From Pseudomonas sp. MM213 (GTDB lineage: Bacteria; Pseudomonadota; Gammaproteobacteria; Pseudomonadales; Pseudomonadaceae), in contig NZ_CP081943.1 of NCBI RefSeq assembly GCF_020423045.1, positions 6,076,001 through 6,140,000 on the forward strand: 64,000 nt of DNA, written 5' to 3'. How positions within the stretch are numbered: the first letter of the stretch is position 1; every line of letters begins with the position of its first letter. Shown here piece by piece: positions 45,614-54,015 of this stretch. Under the pieces are notes generated by a model, which had not been told where the DNA came from, made no database searches, and saw nothing but the letters and a program-made list of their open reading frames with translations. Both the position numbers and the translations under genes were made by a program.

Positions 45614-45676
45614 ACCCCTTGCATCCGTTGATGCAGATCAGTTTTCTCCCTCCTTTGCGCCCAGTCTCGGGCGATA

Positions 45677-45690
45677 TTGATCCCGGTCAA
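45677..45690 (+). promoter_or_regulatory. ANR/FNR box upstream of the CcoM-like gene
   Basis: TTGATCCCGGTCAA matches TTGAT-N4-(A/G)TCAA. Its centre (45683.5) lies about 41 bp before the start expected from the -10-like TTAACT at 45712-45717, the class II activator geometry. Confidence 0.7.
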
Positions 45691-45711
45691 TTTCCTCTCC
45701 TGCCTGATTGG

Positions 45712-45717
45712 TTAACT
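45712..45717 (+). promoter_or_regulatory. Putative -10 element for the CcoM-like gene
   Basis: TTAACT lies 22 bp after the ANR box, and transcription would start near 45725, about 30 nt before the ATG. Confidence 0.45.
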
Positions 45718-45755
45718 TAGCCCCATCGCAACAGGGCAAGTGCAGGAGGCCAGTC

Positions 45756-45872
45756 ATGTTTTTCGACAACGTGGTGATCGCCGGAGTGCTGACAGTCGGC
45801 CTCATGGTTCTGTTTTTCGCAGGGTTTGGATTTTTTATCTGGAAAGATTCGCACAAACGGAAAAAACCGTAG
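45756..45872 (+). CDS. ccoM: CcoM-like 38-residue cbb3 oxidase accessory subunit
   Basis: The micro-protein reads MFFDNVVIAGVLTVGL, continues as one transmembrane helix (MVLFFAGFGFFIW) and ends in a basic tail (KDSHKRKKP). Length, helix and charged tail agree with CcoM, the small stabilising subunit of the cbb3-type cytochrome oxidase in P. stutzeri, as I recall it. A strong ribosome site (GCAGGAGGCC) precedes the ATG. An ANR box upstream fits oxygen-limited expression together with cbb3 oxidase, whose main genes are not in this window. The call is by resemblance only. Confidence 0.65.
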   Translation: MFFDNVVIAGVLTVGLMVLFFAGFGFFIWKDSHKRKKP

Positions 45873-46021
45873 GTCTTTCTGGATGCAATGAGCACGCAAG
45901 GCATTTTGGGCAACTTCGGTTGCCCTTTTTTTTGCCTGCGAGAATCTGGTGGTTTGTGTGGGTTGGTGGTGGGGGGCTCTATGTTGGGCAACGGCCTGGG
46001 GTTTTCAGGTTGGTTGTTGGG

Positions 46022-46385
46022 TGGGGTACATATCCGTTTCTGTGGTGATGGCGGCTATTGGTTTCGCCCTTACGGCGAGTCACTTTCGAAAAGCGCGAAA
46101 GTAACCAAAGCGCTTTTGCCCCTTTCGTTCGGTGCCTCGCCTAGGCTCGGCATACCCTCGCTCCGGTCCTGCTCCGTGGGCCCGCCGCCATCGGCCATCC
46201 ATGGCCGGGGGCGGCTAACCCGGCATCCATGCCGGGTTGCCCACTGCGCAGAACCTGCGCTCGGCCTCTCGAGGGGGCGACGACCGCCACAGCCGCCGAG
46301 GCGGCCTGAAAGCCGACCTGGCTCTTCGGTCATGCGCACATTCCCGCACTGTGGTGGCCGCACTAATTTCGGACATTTACGCATT
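46022..46385 (+). repeat. Left arm (type 1) of composite inverted repeat, locus 4
   Basis: Almost identical to 1126-1485, with the same stem ACTTTCG/CGAAAGT, both palindromes and the same REP-proximal segment (GAGGCGGCCTGAAAGCCGAC). Confidence 0.88.
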
Positions 46386-46389
46386 CCCC

Positions 46390-46496
46390 CTGTAGGAGCC
46401 GGCTTGCTGGCGATGGCGTCCGTTCAGCCAATACATACGTTGACTGACCCACCGCTATCGTCGGAACGCCGCCCGCAGCAAGCCGGCTCCTACAGT
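46390..46496. repeat. REPIN with insert in the right half
   Basis: The left half is standard; the right half has the extra block GTCGGAACGCCGCCCG between CGCTATC and CAGCAAGCC. Confidence 0.8.
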
Positions 46497-46530
46497 TGAT
46501 CGTATTTATCCAGACACATATGCATTCCCC

Positions 46531-46632
46531 TTGTAGGAGCCAGCTTGCTGGCGATGGACGCCAACGATAACGCGGGGTGTCTGAATGAACGCGTCGCCTA
46601 GACGATTTTCGCCGGCAAGCCGGCTCCTACAG
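46531..46632. repeat. REPIN (inverted REP pair)
   Basis: TTGTAGGAGCCAGC ... faces GCCGGCTCCTACA; nearly the same as the pair at 1605-1705. Confidence 0.85.
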
Positions 46633-46649
46633 GGATCGCGTGCGCTTTT

Positions 46650-46960
46650 GCTTCTCACCACTCATCAGGCCGAGCGTTAGCTCGCCTTCAGCTTTTGATC
46701 TGAGCGCCCCCTCGAGAGGCCGAGTGGAGGTTCTGCGCAGTGGGCAACCCGGCATGGATGCCGGGTTAGCCGCCCCCGGCCATGGATGGCCGATGGCGGC
46801 GGGCCCACGGAGCAGGACCGGAGCGAGGGCATGCCGAGCCTAGGCGAGGCACCGAACGAAAGGGGCAAGAGCCCTTGGTTACTTGGGGCTCTTCCAAGTG
46901 ACTCGCCGTAAGGGCGAAACCCATAGCCGCCGTTACCGCAGAAATGGATATGTACCCCAT
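46650..46960 (-). repeat. Right arm (type 2) of composite inverted repeat, locus 4
   Basis: Inverted copy close to that at 1737-2033, including the CTCATCAGGCCGAGCGTTAG segment; stem ACTTGG/CCAAGT; outer end GGATATGTACCCC. Confidence 0.88.
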
Positions 46961-47018
46961 CCAACACTGCCACCCCCCCAGCCCGCGTGCTTCGTGATGT
47001 TCACTAAAACACAGCGAT

Positions 47019-47054
47019 AAAAAAAGGCGCGAACCTCACGGAACGCGCCTTTTT
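47019..47054 (-). terminator. Rho-independent terminator of pitA
   Basis: On the pitA strand the stem AGGCGCG/CGCGCCT ends in seven T residues; loop of 12 nt. Confidence 0.85.
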
Positions 47055-47069
47055 CGTTGCAGCGATGTA

Positions 47070-48545
47070 TCAGCTGGCCAGTGCCTTCGACGCCAGCCAG
47101 AACAGGCCGGCCGACAGGCCCACGGTTGCCGGCAGGGTCAGGACCCAGGCCAGCAGGATGGTTTTGACGGTGCCGCCCTGCAGGCCGCTTTTGTTGGCGA
47201 CCATGGTGCCGGCCACGCCCGAAGACAGAACGTGGGTGGTGGACACCGGCAGGCTGAAGATGTTGGCCATGCCGATCAGGCTCGCCGTCGTGATCTGCGC
47301 CGACATGCCCTGGGAGTAAGTCATGCCTTGCTTGCCGATCTTCTCGCCGATGGTCAGTACCACGCGTTTCCAGCCGACCATGGTACCGAGGCCCAGGGCC
47401 AGTGCGACCGCCAGGATTACCCAGAACGGAGCGTATTCGGTGGTGGTGGTCAGGTCTTTGCGCAGTTTGTCCAGGTCAGCCTTTTCACGGGCCGCGAGGC
47501 TTGGCAGTTTGCTGACTTTCTTGGCCGTGTCGTCCAGGCAGAGCAGGTAGCGACGCACTTCGATGCGGCTTTCCGCCGACAACGAGTGGTAATCGGCCAC
47601 ACCTTTAAGGGTGTCGAGCAGGGCGGAAATAGTCGGTTCGGTCTGTTTCGGGTTGCAACGGAATTTCTCCGGCAGATCGCCTTCCACGCTTTTGCCCAGT
47701 GCCAGGAACTCGCCCAGCGTATCGGCATTGCGTTTGTAGAACTGGCTCAGGTGCAGGGTCGCATCGCGAGTCCGTTCGATCTGGTACGTGGTGCTGCCCA
47801 GGTCGAGCACGAACTGCGCCGGCACGATACCGATCAGCACCAGCATGATCAGGCCGATACCTTTCTGACCATCGTTGGAACCGTGCACGAAGCTCACGGC
47901 CATGGCCGAGATCACCAGCACCAGGCGGTTCCAGAAAGGTGGATGCTTCTTGTCGTCGATCTTGCGGCGCTGTTCCGGCGTCTTGTGCATCTTCGACAGC
48001 GGACGCCACCATTTAAGGCCGATCAGAATCAGCGCGGCGACCAGGAAGCCGGCCATTGGCGAGAACACCAGGGAGGCACCGATATCGATCGCCTTCTGCC
48101 AGTTCACACCATCGGCCAACGGAATGTCGTTGATCAGGGCGTTGGCCAGGCCGACCCCGAGGATCGAACCGATCAGCGTGTGGGAGCTGGAGGCCGGGAT
48201 ACCGAAGTACCAGGTGCCCAGGTTCCAGGTGATGGCGGCGGCGAGCAACGAGAACACCATGGCCAGCCCGTGACCGGTGTTCACATTGATCAGCAGTTCT
48301 ACCGGCAGCAGGTGGACGATGGCATACGCCACGCCGACACCGCCCAGCAGCACGCCAAGAAAGTTGAACACACCGGAAAAGAACACGGCCAGATGAGGCG
48401 GCATGGCTTTGGTGTAGATAACAGTGGCCACCGCGTTTGCAGTGTCATGAAAGCCGTTGATGAACTCGAAGGCGAGGACAAAGGCGAGGGCGAGCAAGAG
48501 GCTCACAAGCACCCAAGCATCCAGTCCGCTGAATAAATCGATCAT
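47070..48545 (-). CDS. pitA: Low-affinity inorganic phosphate transporter PitA
   Basis: The 491-residue inner-membrane transporter couples metal-phosphate uptake to protons. The PiT signature occurs twice: FEFINGFHDTANAVATVIYT in the N-terminal half and SFVHGSNDGQKGIGLIM in the second half. A large cytoplasmic loop (about residues 190-360) is typical of bacterial Pit. Single gene with a good terminator. Confidence 0.93.
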   Translation of the reverse strand: MIDLFSGLDAWVLVSLLLALAFVLAFEFINGFHDTANAVATVIYTKAMPPHLAVFFSGVFNFLGVLLGGVGVAYAIVHLLPVELLINVNTGHGLAMVFSLLAAAITWNLGTWYFGIPASSSHTLIGSILGVGLANALINDIPLADGVNWQKAIDIGASLVFSPMAGFLVAALILIGLKWWRPLSKMHKTPEQRRKIDDKKHPPFWNRLVLVISAMAVSFVHGSNDGQKGIGLIMLVLIGIVPAQFVLDLGSTTYQIERTRDATLHLSQFYKRNADTLGEFLALGKSVEGDLPEKFRCNPKQTEPTISALLDTLKGVADYHSLSAESRIEVRRYLLCLDDTAKKVSKLPSLAAREKADLDKLRKDLTTTTEYAPFWVILAVALALGLGTMVGWKRVVLTIGEKIGKQGMTYSQGMSAQITTASLIGMANIFSLPVSTTHVLSSGVAGTMVANKSGLQGGTVKTILLAWVLTLPATVGLSAGLFWLASKALAS

Positions 48546-48922
48546 GAAGGTTTTCTGACCCGGTCATAAGGGGGCGCGATTATGCCAGAAAAGACTGCTA
48601 ATCGATGCACTAGCTGCTCATCGGTAACATTCTTCAACGAATTAGTTTGCGGCAATAGCCCAGGCGCCGGGCTTTTACCGGGTTTTGCAAGTCGTTGAAT
48701 TTCTTTGGAAAGCCCGCAGGCACAAGGTTTTCTCTCTTGTAGGCGAGAGGTTTGAACGCTTGTGTGAAATATCTGAGAAGAGGGCCAGACATGAGCCATT
48801 TGCCTCATCAGATGGATGAGGAGGCCGCTGCCCGCTCGTAGCGGGCGCGAATGGCAACATCATTGCTTCCCGCTTTTAACGGGGGCAGGCGCGGGCCCTT
48901 GAAAGGAATCAGGCCGGAGCAA
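48546..48922. other. Intergenic region upstream of pitA
   Basis: It contains the pitA promoter and a perfect 7-bp stem (GCCCGCT-CGT-AGCGGGC, 48830-48846) near the 3' end of the next gene on the same strand, perhaps its terminator. No RNA gene or credible ORF was recognised. Confidence 0.4.
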
Positions 48923-49123
48923 TCATGGCTCTTCGGCTTTGAGTTCCTTTTCCATCTTCTGCAATTCCTGGGAAAAAGCCTGGTCCTGAACGGTGGCGCG
49001 TTTACGCCAGGGTTTGCGTTCCGGTTCGGGCTGAGCGGCGTAGGTGGTGACTTCCCCGCCGTAAACTTCCTTGTAACGTTGTTCCTGGCGCTCAAGTTCC
49101 GCGCGCAGTTCGTCTTTCGTCAC
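48923..49123 (-). CDS. Small charged conserved protein, 66 residues
   Basis: The protein ([20 protein letters not shown] ... [20 protein letters not shown]) is soluble and almost wholly helical with acidic and basic residues alternating; coiled coil likely. It starts with GTG at 49123 (preceded by AGGT at 7 nt); the longer frame upstream lacks a ribosome site and a conserved look. Unknown function. Confidence 0.6.
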   Translation of the reverse strand: MTKDELRAELERQEQRYKEVYGGEVTTYAAQPEPERKPWRKRATVQDQAFSQELQKMEKELKAEEP

Positions 49124-49792
49124 AGTGCTACCTGTATGGGTTGAGATTAATTCTGGTAAATCGCGCTGCAGCAAATGCATTGACCACGCTCGCCGAAAGG
49201 ACAATGCCCGCAAAGGCATCGTTTTACGACACGGCAATCAATACTTCCATGTTGCAGGCGGCCACGGCACCAGAGCAAAACGGCTGACGTAGCATCAGAT
49301 TCCTGTTTCAGCGAGCGCGCTGGCGGAGCATATGAAATGAACGACAGGCACTTGCTGCGGGCAGCCGCGATGGAACATCGTGCTGCCGGGTGACGCAATC
49401 GGCAAGTAAAAACCGAGGGGTCACTGAGTTGCATTATAGCGGTCGATTTGCAGAACACTATCGCCAAAGAGTTAAAAATGAATGGCAATGTGTGATTGTT
49501 TTGTTACTTGAAAGTTTTGCCGTCACTTAGCAGTGATGTCTTTCTGGCGTCATTAAGCCGAACAAGTTAAAGAATACATGGGGTGCTTTAACGGCGGGTT
49601 CAAGCAAAGGTAAAACATATAATAGAGGGCGCGAGCCGAAACCTGCACAGCGACTGTCGCGTCCATAGGGCTGATTGCGATTATCGGTCGGCCGTTCGAT
49701 AATCGCCCGATCTTGGCTGCCTGTGGCTTGTGCGCCGAACCCGGGGCCGCATGTAATAGCCTTCGCCGATCCGTGTGGGAAAAGGACCTGAT
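49124..49792. other. Long intergenic region upstream of pcaR
   Basis: This 669-bp gap is AT-richer than its surroundings between about 49430 and 49620 and includes a TATAAT at 49618-49623 without a good -35. The PcaR-like operator pair is at 49675-49708. A 113-codon frame at 49147-49488 on the minus strand has no ribosome site and unusual composition and was not accepted. An unrecognised sRNA is possible. Confidence 0.4.
49675..49708. promoter_or_regulatory. PcaR-like operator pair upstream of pcaR
   Basis: GTTCGATAATCGCCC (49694-49708) matches the known PcaR box GTTCGATAATCGCAC at 14 of 15; a reverse copy TTGCGATTATCGGTC (49675-49689) matches at 12 of 15. Core centres are 19 bp apart. Autoregulation is implied. 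Confidence 0.75.
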
Positions 49793-50635
49793 ATGAACGA
49801 GCAAATGCGCAATTCCTTCGCTTCAGTAGCGCCGCCGATAGTCGCGTCGCCCGCCAAGCGGATCCAGGCCCTGACCGGCGACCCGGATTTCATGACGTCC
49901 CTGGCCCGTGGCCTGGCCGTGGTGCAAGCGTTTCAGGAGCGCAAACGGCATTTGACCATCGCCCAGATCAGTCACCGCACGGAAATTCCCCGCGCCGCTG
50001 TGCGACGTTGCCTGCACACCCTGATCAAACTCGGCTACGCCACCACCGACGGTCGCACCTATTCGCTGCTGCCCAAAGTGCTGACCCTCGGCCATGCCTA
50101 TCTGTCCTCGACCCCGCTGGCGGTGTCGGCCCAGCCTTACCTCGACCGTATGAGCGAGCAACTTCATGAGGCCTGCAACATGGCCACGCTGGAAGGCGAC
50201 GACATTTTGTACATCGCCCGCTCGGCGACCACTCAGCGTCTGATCTCGGTGGACCTGTCGGTGGGCGGACGCTTGCCCGCCTATTGCACCTCCATGGGCA
50301 GGATTCTTCTCGCGGCACTGGACGACACGTCGCTGCGCGAATACCTCGACCATGCCGACCTGCAAGCCAAGACCAGTCGCACTCTGCATACCCCCGAAGC
50401 GTTGCTCGAGTGCCTGCAGGAAGTACGGCAACAAGGCTGGTGCATCGTCGATCAGGAACTGGAACAAGGCCTGCGCTCGATTGCCGTTCCGGTGTACGAC
50501 GCTTCCGGGCAAGTGGTGGCGGCGCTCAACGTCAGCACGCACGCCGGCCGGGTCAGCCGCAACGAGCTGGAGCAACGGTTCCTGCCGGGTCTGCTGGCGG
50601 CCAGCCGCAACCTCAGCGCCCAGCTGTTTGCCTAA
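49793..50635 (+). CDS. pcaR: Pca regulon regulator PcaR (IclR family)
   Basis: The 280-residue IclR-type activator responds to beta-ketoadipate and drives the pca genes. The N-terminal winged helix is RGLAVVQAFQERKRHLTIAQ with RAAVRRCLHTLIKLG as recognition part; the C-terminal effector domain contains GGRLPAYCTSMGRILLAAL and QGWCIVDQELEQGLRSIAVP. The ATG at 49793 is chosen since the six codons upstream lack a ribosome site. It heads the pca cluster. Confidence 0.95.
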   Translation: MNEQMRNSFASVAPPIVASPAKRIQALTGDPDFMTSLARGLAVVQAFQERKRHLTIAQISHRTEIPRAAVRRCLHTLIKLGYATTDGRTYSLLPKVLTLGHAYLSSTPLAVSAQPYLDRMSEQLHEACNMATLEGDDILYIARSATTQRLISVDLSVGGRLPAYCTSMGRILLAALDDTSLREYLDHADLQAKTSRTLHTPEALLECLQEVRQQGWCIVDQELEQGLRSIAVPVYDASGQVVAALNVSTHAGRVSRNELEQRFLPGLLAASRNLSAQLFA

Positions 50636-50638
50636 GCT

Positions 50639-50669
50639 GTTCGGTAATCGCCCAGACTCGCGTTTAACG
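50639..50669. promoter_or_regulatory. PcaR-like operator pair upstream of pcaK
   Basis: GTTCGGTAATCGCCC (50639-50653) matches the PcaR box at 13 of 15. A second core CGTTTAACG (50661-50669) is centred 19 bp further, the same spacing as before pcaR and pcaI. Confidence 0.65.
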
Positions 50670-50762
50670 AATTGACGCACTTTCCCCAGGATCACTAATG
50701 TCGCGGCAGCGCCAGCCTAGGCTGGCACCTGTCCGACTGCGTTCTTGCGTGGAATAAAAATA

Positions 50763-52109
50763 ATGAACCAGCCTCAGTCTGCTGTAGGAAACTGCCTCGA
50801 CGTGCAGTCCTTCATCAATGCTCAACCCATTTCGCGCTACCAGTGGCGAGTGGTGATCCTGTGTTTCCTGATTGTCTTCCTCGATGGCCTCGACACCGCG
50901 GCCATGGGCTTCATCGCGCCGGCACTGTCCCAGGACTGGGGCATCGATCGCGCCAGCCTCGGCCCGGTGATGAGTGCGGCGTTGATCGGCATGGTCTTCG
51001 GCGCACTGGGTTCCGGCCCCTTGGCTGATCGCTTCGGGCGAAAAGTCGTACTGGTGGGCGCCGTGTTGTTGTTCGGCGCCTTCAGCCTGGCGTCGGCTTA
51101 CAGCACCAATGTCGATCAATTGCTGGTGCTGCGCTTCCTGACCGGCCTGGGCCTCGGTGCCGGTATGCCGAACGCCACGACGTTGCTGTCGGAATACACC
51201 CCGGAGCGCAAAAAATCCCTGCTGGTGACCAGCATGTTCTGCGGCTTCAACCTCGGCATGGCCGGTGGCGGGTTTATTTCGGCCAAGCTGATTCCGGCGT
51301 TCGGCTGGCACAGCCTGTTGCTGATCGGCGGAGTTCTGCCGCTGATCCTCACCGTCGTTTTGCTGCTCTGGCTGCCGGAATCGGCGCGTTACCTGGTTGT
51401 GCGCAATCGCGGCACCGACAAGGTACGCAAGGCGCTGGCGCCGATCGATCCGAGCGTTGTCGCTCAGGCATCCAGCTTCAGTGTGCCGGAACAGAAAACC
51501 GTGAAGGCGCGCAACGTGTTTGCGGTGATCTTCTCCGGCACTTACAGCACCGGCACCTTGCTGTTGTGGCTGACCTACTTCATGGGCCTGGTGATCGTTT
51601 ATCTGCTGACCAGTTGGCTGCCGACGCTGATGCGTGACAGCGGCGCGAGCATGGAGCAAGCGGCGTTTATCGGTGCGCTGTTCCAGTTCGGCGGCGTGTT
51701 GAGCGCCGTGGGTGTGGGTTGGGCGATGGACCGGTTCAATCCGCACAAAGTCATCGGTACTTTCTACTTGCTGGCCGGGGTGTTTGCCTACGCAGTTGGG
51801 CAGAGCCTGGGCAACATCACGCTGTTGGCAACCCTGGTGCTGGTGGCGGGGATGTGTGTCAACGGCGCGCAATCGGCGATGCCTTCTTTGGCGGCGCGGT
51901 TTTATCCGACTCAAGGGCGGGCGACGGGGGTGTCGTGGATGCTCGGGATTGGTCGCTTTGGCGCGATCCTCGGGGCGTGGATGGGCGCGACGTTGCTGGG
52001 GTTGGGCTGGAACTTTGAACAAGTGCTGACGGCGCTGGTGATTCCGGCGGCTTTGGCGACCACGGCGGTGGTGATCAAGGGCATGGTCAGCCATGCGGAT
52101 GCGACCTGA
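50763..52109 (+). CDS. pcaK: 4-Hydroxybenzoate/protocatechuate MFS transporter PcaK
   Basis: The 448-residue, 12-helix aromatic acid:H+ symporter also supports chemotaxis to aromatics in P. putida. Helix 1 shows the aromatic-acid family motif LIVFLDGLDTAAMGFIAPAL (Asp in the membrane), and loop 2-3 GPLADRFGRKVVL. It imports substrate for the enzymes encoded downstream. Confidence 0.93.
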   Translation: MNQPQSAVGNCLDVQSFINAQPISRYQWRVVILCFLIVFLDGLDTAAMGFIAPALSQDWGIDRASLGPVMSAALIGMVFGALGSGPLADRFGRKVVLVGAVLLFGAFSLASAYSTNVDQLLVLRFLTGLGLGAGMPNATTLLSEYTPERKKSLLVTSMFCGFNLGMAGGGFISAKLIPAFGWHSLLLIGGVLPLILTVVLLLWLPESARYLVVRNRGTDKVRKALAPIDPSVVAQASSFSVPEQKTVKARNVFAVIFSGTYSTGTLLLWLTYFMGLVIVYLLTSWLPTLMRDSGASMEQAAFIGALFQFGGVLSAVGVGWAMDRFNPHKVIGTFYLLAGVFAYAVGQSLGNITLLATLVLVAGMCVNGAQSAMPSLAARFYPTQGRATGVSWMLGIGRFGAILGAWMGATLLGLGWNFEQVLTALVIPAALATTAVVIKGMVSHADAT

Positions 52110-52146
52110 GTCCAGGTTTCAGGATCTTCAGTGGGTTTGATGGACT

Positions 52147-52213
52147 CTTCGCGGGCAAGCCTCGCTCCTACGGGTAATCACTGAACCTGTAGGAGCGAGG
52201 CTTGCCCGCGAAG
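52147..52213. repeat. REPIN, inner-CTACAG orientation, inside the pca cluster
   Basis: CTTCGCGGG ... CTCCTACGGG is followed by CCTGTAGGAGC ... CGCGAAG; it separates pcaK from the pcaI promoter. Confidence 0.85.
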
Positions 52214-52244
52214 CTTTTTGGGATCGGTAGCCAAACAACAATCT

Positions 52245-52278
52245 GTTCGATAAACGAACACTCAGTCGATTATCGGAT
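52245..52278. promoter_or_regulatory. PcaR-like operator pair upstream of pcaI
   Basis: GTTCGATAAACGAAC (52245-52259, 13 of 15 to the PcaR box) and a reverse-oriented AGTCGATTATCGGAT (52264-52278, 10 of 15) have core centres 19 bp apart, about 100-130 bp before the pcaI start. Confidence 0.75.
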
Positions 52279-52378
52279 TGTTTGGCGTTTTTATGGGGCT
52301 TACTCTCTAGTCATTCCGGCGCGCGCATCGCGCCTTTTTCTACCACTGTCGGTTCATAACAAAACGGGAGCCTGCCCC

Positions 52379-53236
52379 ATGGCTGAAATCCTTTCGCTGC
52401 ACGACGCGGTGAAGCAATTCGTTAACGACGGCGATACCGTTGCGCTCGAAGGCTTCACTCACCTGATCCCTACGGCGGCAGGTCACGAAATCATTCGTCA
52501 GGGCAAGAAAGATCTGACGCTGGTACGGATGACGCCTGACCTGATCTACGACCAGTTGATCGGCGCCGGTTGTGCTCGCAAGCTGATTTTCTCCTGGGGC
52601 GGCAACCCGGGCGTGGGTTCGCTGCACCGTCTGCGTGATGCGGTCGAGAAGCAGTGGCCGCACCCGCTGGAAATCGAAGAACACAGCCACGCCGACCTGG
52701 CGAACGCCTACGTCGCTGGTGCATCCGGCCTGCCGTTCGCGGTGCTGCGTGCCTACGCCGGTTCCGACCTGCCGAAGGTCAACCCGCTGATCAAATCCGT
52801 TACCTGCCCGTTCACCGGCGAAGTGTTGGCCGCCGTGCCTTCGGTGCGTCCGGACATCACCGTGATTCACGCGCAGAAAGCCGACCGTAAAGGCAACGTA
52901 CTGCTCTGGGGCATCCTCGGCGTGCAAAAAGAAGCCGCACTGGCCGCCAAGCGTTGCATCGTCACCGTTGAAGAAATCGTCGACGACCTCAACGCACCGA
53001 TGAACTCCTGCGTGCTGCCGACCTGGGCGTTGAGCGCGGTCTGCCACGTTCCCGGCGGTGCGCATCCGTCCTACGCCCACGGCTACAACGAGCGTGACAA
53101 CCGTTTCTACCAGGCCTGGGACCCGATTGCCCGCGACCGTGAAACCTTCACCGCGTGGATCAACGAGTACATCCATGGCTGCGCTGACTTCAGCGAGTTC
53201 CAGGCCAAGCTGGCCGCTGCTTCGGAGGCGAAGTAA
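52379..53236 (+). CDS. pcaI: 3-Oxoadipate CoA-transferase subunit A
   Basis: The 285-residue alpha subunit moves CoA from succinyl-CoA to 3-oxoadipate. Conserved glycine-rich CoA-binding segments are GDTVALEGFTHLIPTAAGHE and SWGGNPGVGSLHRLRDAVEK. Start and stop are typical, and the stop shares a base with the pcaJ start (TAATG), so translation is coupled. First gene of the pcaIJF unit. Confidence 0.95.
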   Translation: MAEILSLHDAVKQFVNDGDTVALEGFTHLIPTAAGHEIIRQGKKDLTLVRMTPDLIYDQLIGAGCARKLIFSWGGNPGVGSLHRLRDAVEKQWPHPLEIEEHSHADLANAYVAGASGLPFAVLRAYAGSDLPKVNPLIKSVTCPFTGEVLAAVPSVRPDITVIHAQKADRKGNVLLWGILGVQKEAALAAKRCIVTVEEIVDDLNAPMNSCVLPTWALSAVCHVPGGAHPSYAHGYNERDNRFYQAWDPIARDRETFTAWINEYIHGCADFSEFQAKLAAASEAK

Positions 53237-54015
53237 TGACTTACACCACCAATGAAATGATGACCGTTGCCGCCGCTCGCCGACTGAAGAACGGTTCGGT
53301 GTGCTTCGTTGGCATCGGCCTACCGTCGAAAGCGGCCAACCTGGCGCGGCTGACGTCCTCGCCCGACGTAGTCCTGATCTATGAATCGGGTCCGATCGGT
53401 GCCAAGCCGAGTGTATTGCCGCTGTCGATTGGTGACGGTGAACTGGCGGAAACCGCTGACACCGTGGTCCCGACCGGTGAGATTTTTCGCTACTGGTTGC
53501 AGGGCGGGCGCATCGACGTCGGTTTTCTCGGCGCCGCGCAAGTCGACCGCTTCGGCAACATCAACACCACGGTAGTCGGCGATTATCACGCACCGAAAGT
53601 CCGTCTGCCGGGCGCCGGTGGCGCGCCGGAAATCGCCGGTTCGGCCAAAAGCGTGTTGATCATCCTTAAACAGTCGTCGCGTTCCTTCGTCGACAAGCTC
53701 GACTTCATCACTTCGGTCGGCCATGGCGAGGGCGGCGATTCGCGCAAGCGTTTGGGTCTGCCGGGCGCCGGTCCGGTCGGCATCATTACCGACCTGTGCA
53801 TCATGGAACCGGAAGCGGGCACCCATGAATTCGTGGTCACGGCGTTGCACCCTGGCGTGACCCGCGAGCAAGTGGTTGCGGCCACCGGTTGGGCGATTCG
53901 TTTCGCTGACACTGTTGAACACACCGCCGAGCCGACCGAGGTTGAACTCAAGGCACTCAGGGATCTGGAAGCCCGCACTGCCGCCGCCCACGGCCAAGCA
54001 CCCGGAGAAGCGTGA
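53236..54015 (+). CDS. pcaJ: 3-Oxoadipate CoA-transferase subunit B
   Basis: The 259-residue beta subunit carries the covalently acylated glutamate, here in [13 protein letters not shown] (Glu about 53). Other family marks are [20 protein letters not shown] and [19 protein letters not shown]. It overlaps both pcaI and pcaF by one base. Confidence 0.95.
   Translation: MTYTTNEMMTVAAARRLKNGSVCFVGIGLPSKAANLARLTSSPDVVLIYESGPIGAKPSVLPLSIGDGELAETADTVVPTGEIFRYWLQGGRIDVGFLGAAQVDRFGNINTTVVGDYHAPKVRLPGAGGAPEIAGSAKSVLIILKQSSRSFVDKLDFITSVGHGEGGDSRKRLGLPGAGPVGIITDLCIMEPEAGTHEFVVTALHPGVTREQVVAATGWAIRFADTVEHTAEPTEVELKALRDLEARTAAAHGQAPGEA

Noticed and set aside
46390..46632. CRISPR-like array of repeated units
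   Set aside because: The repeats are inverted REP pairs of unequal spacing with no direct repeat/spacer order and no cas genes.
49147..49488. 113-codon minus-strand frame between the small gene and pcaR
   Set aside because: Cys/Arg/Ser-rich composition unlike genuine genes here, no ribosome site.
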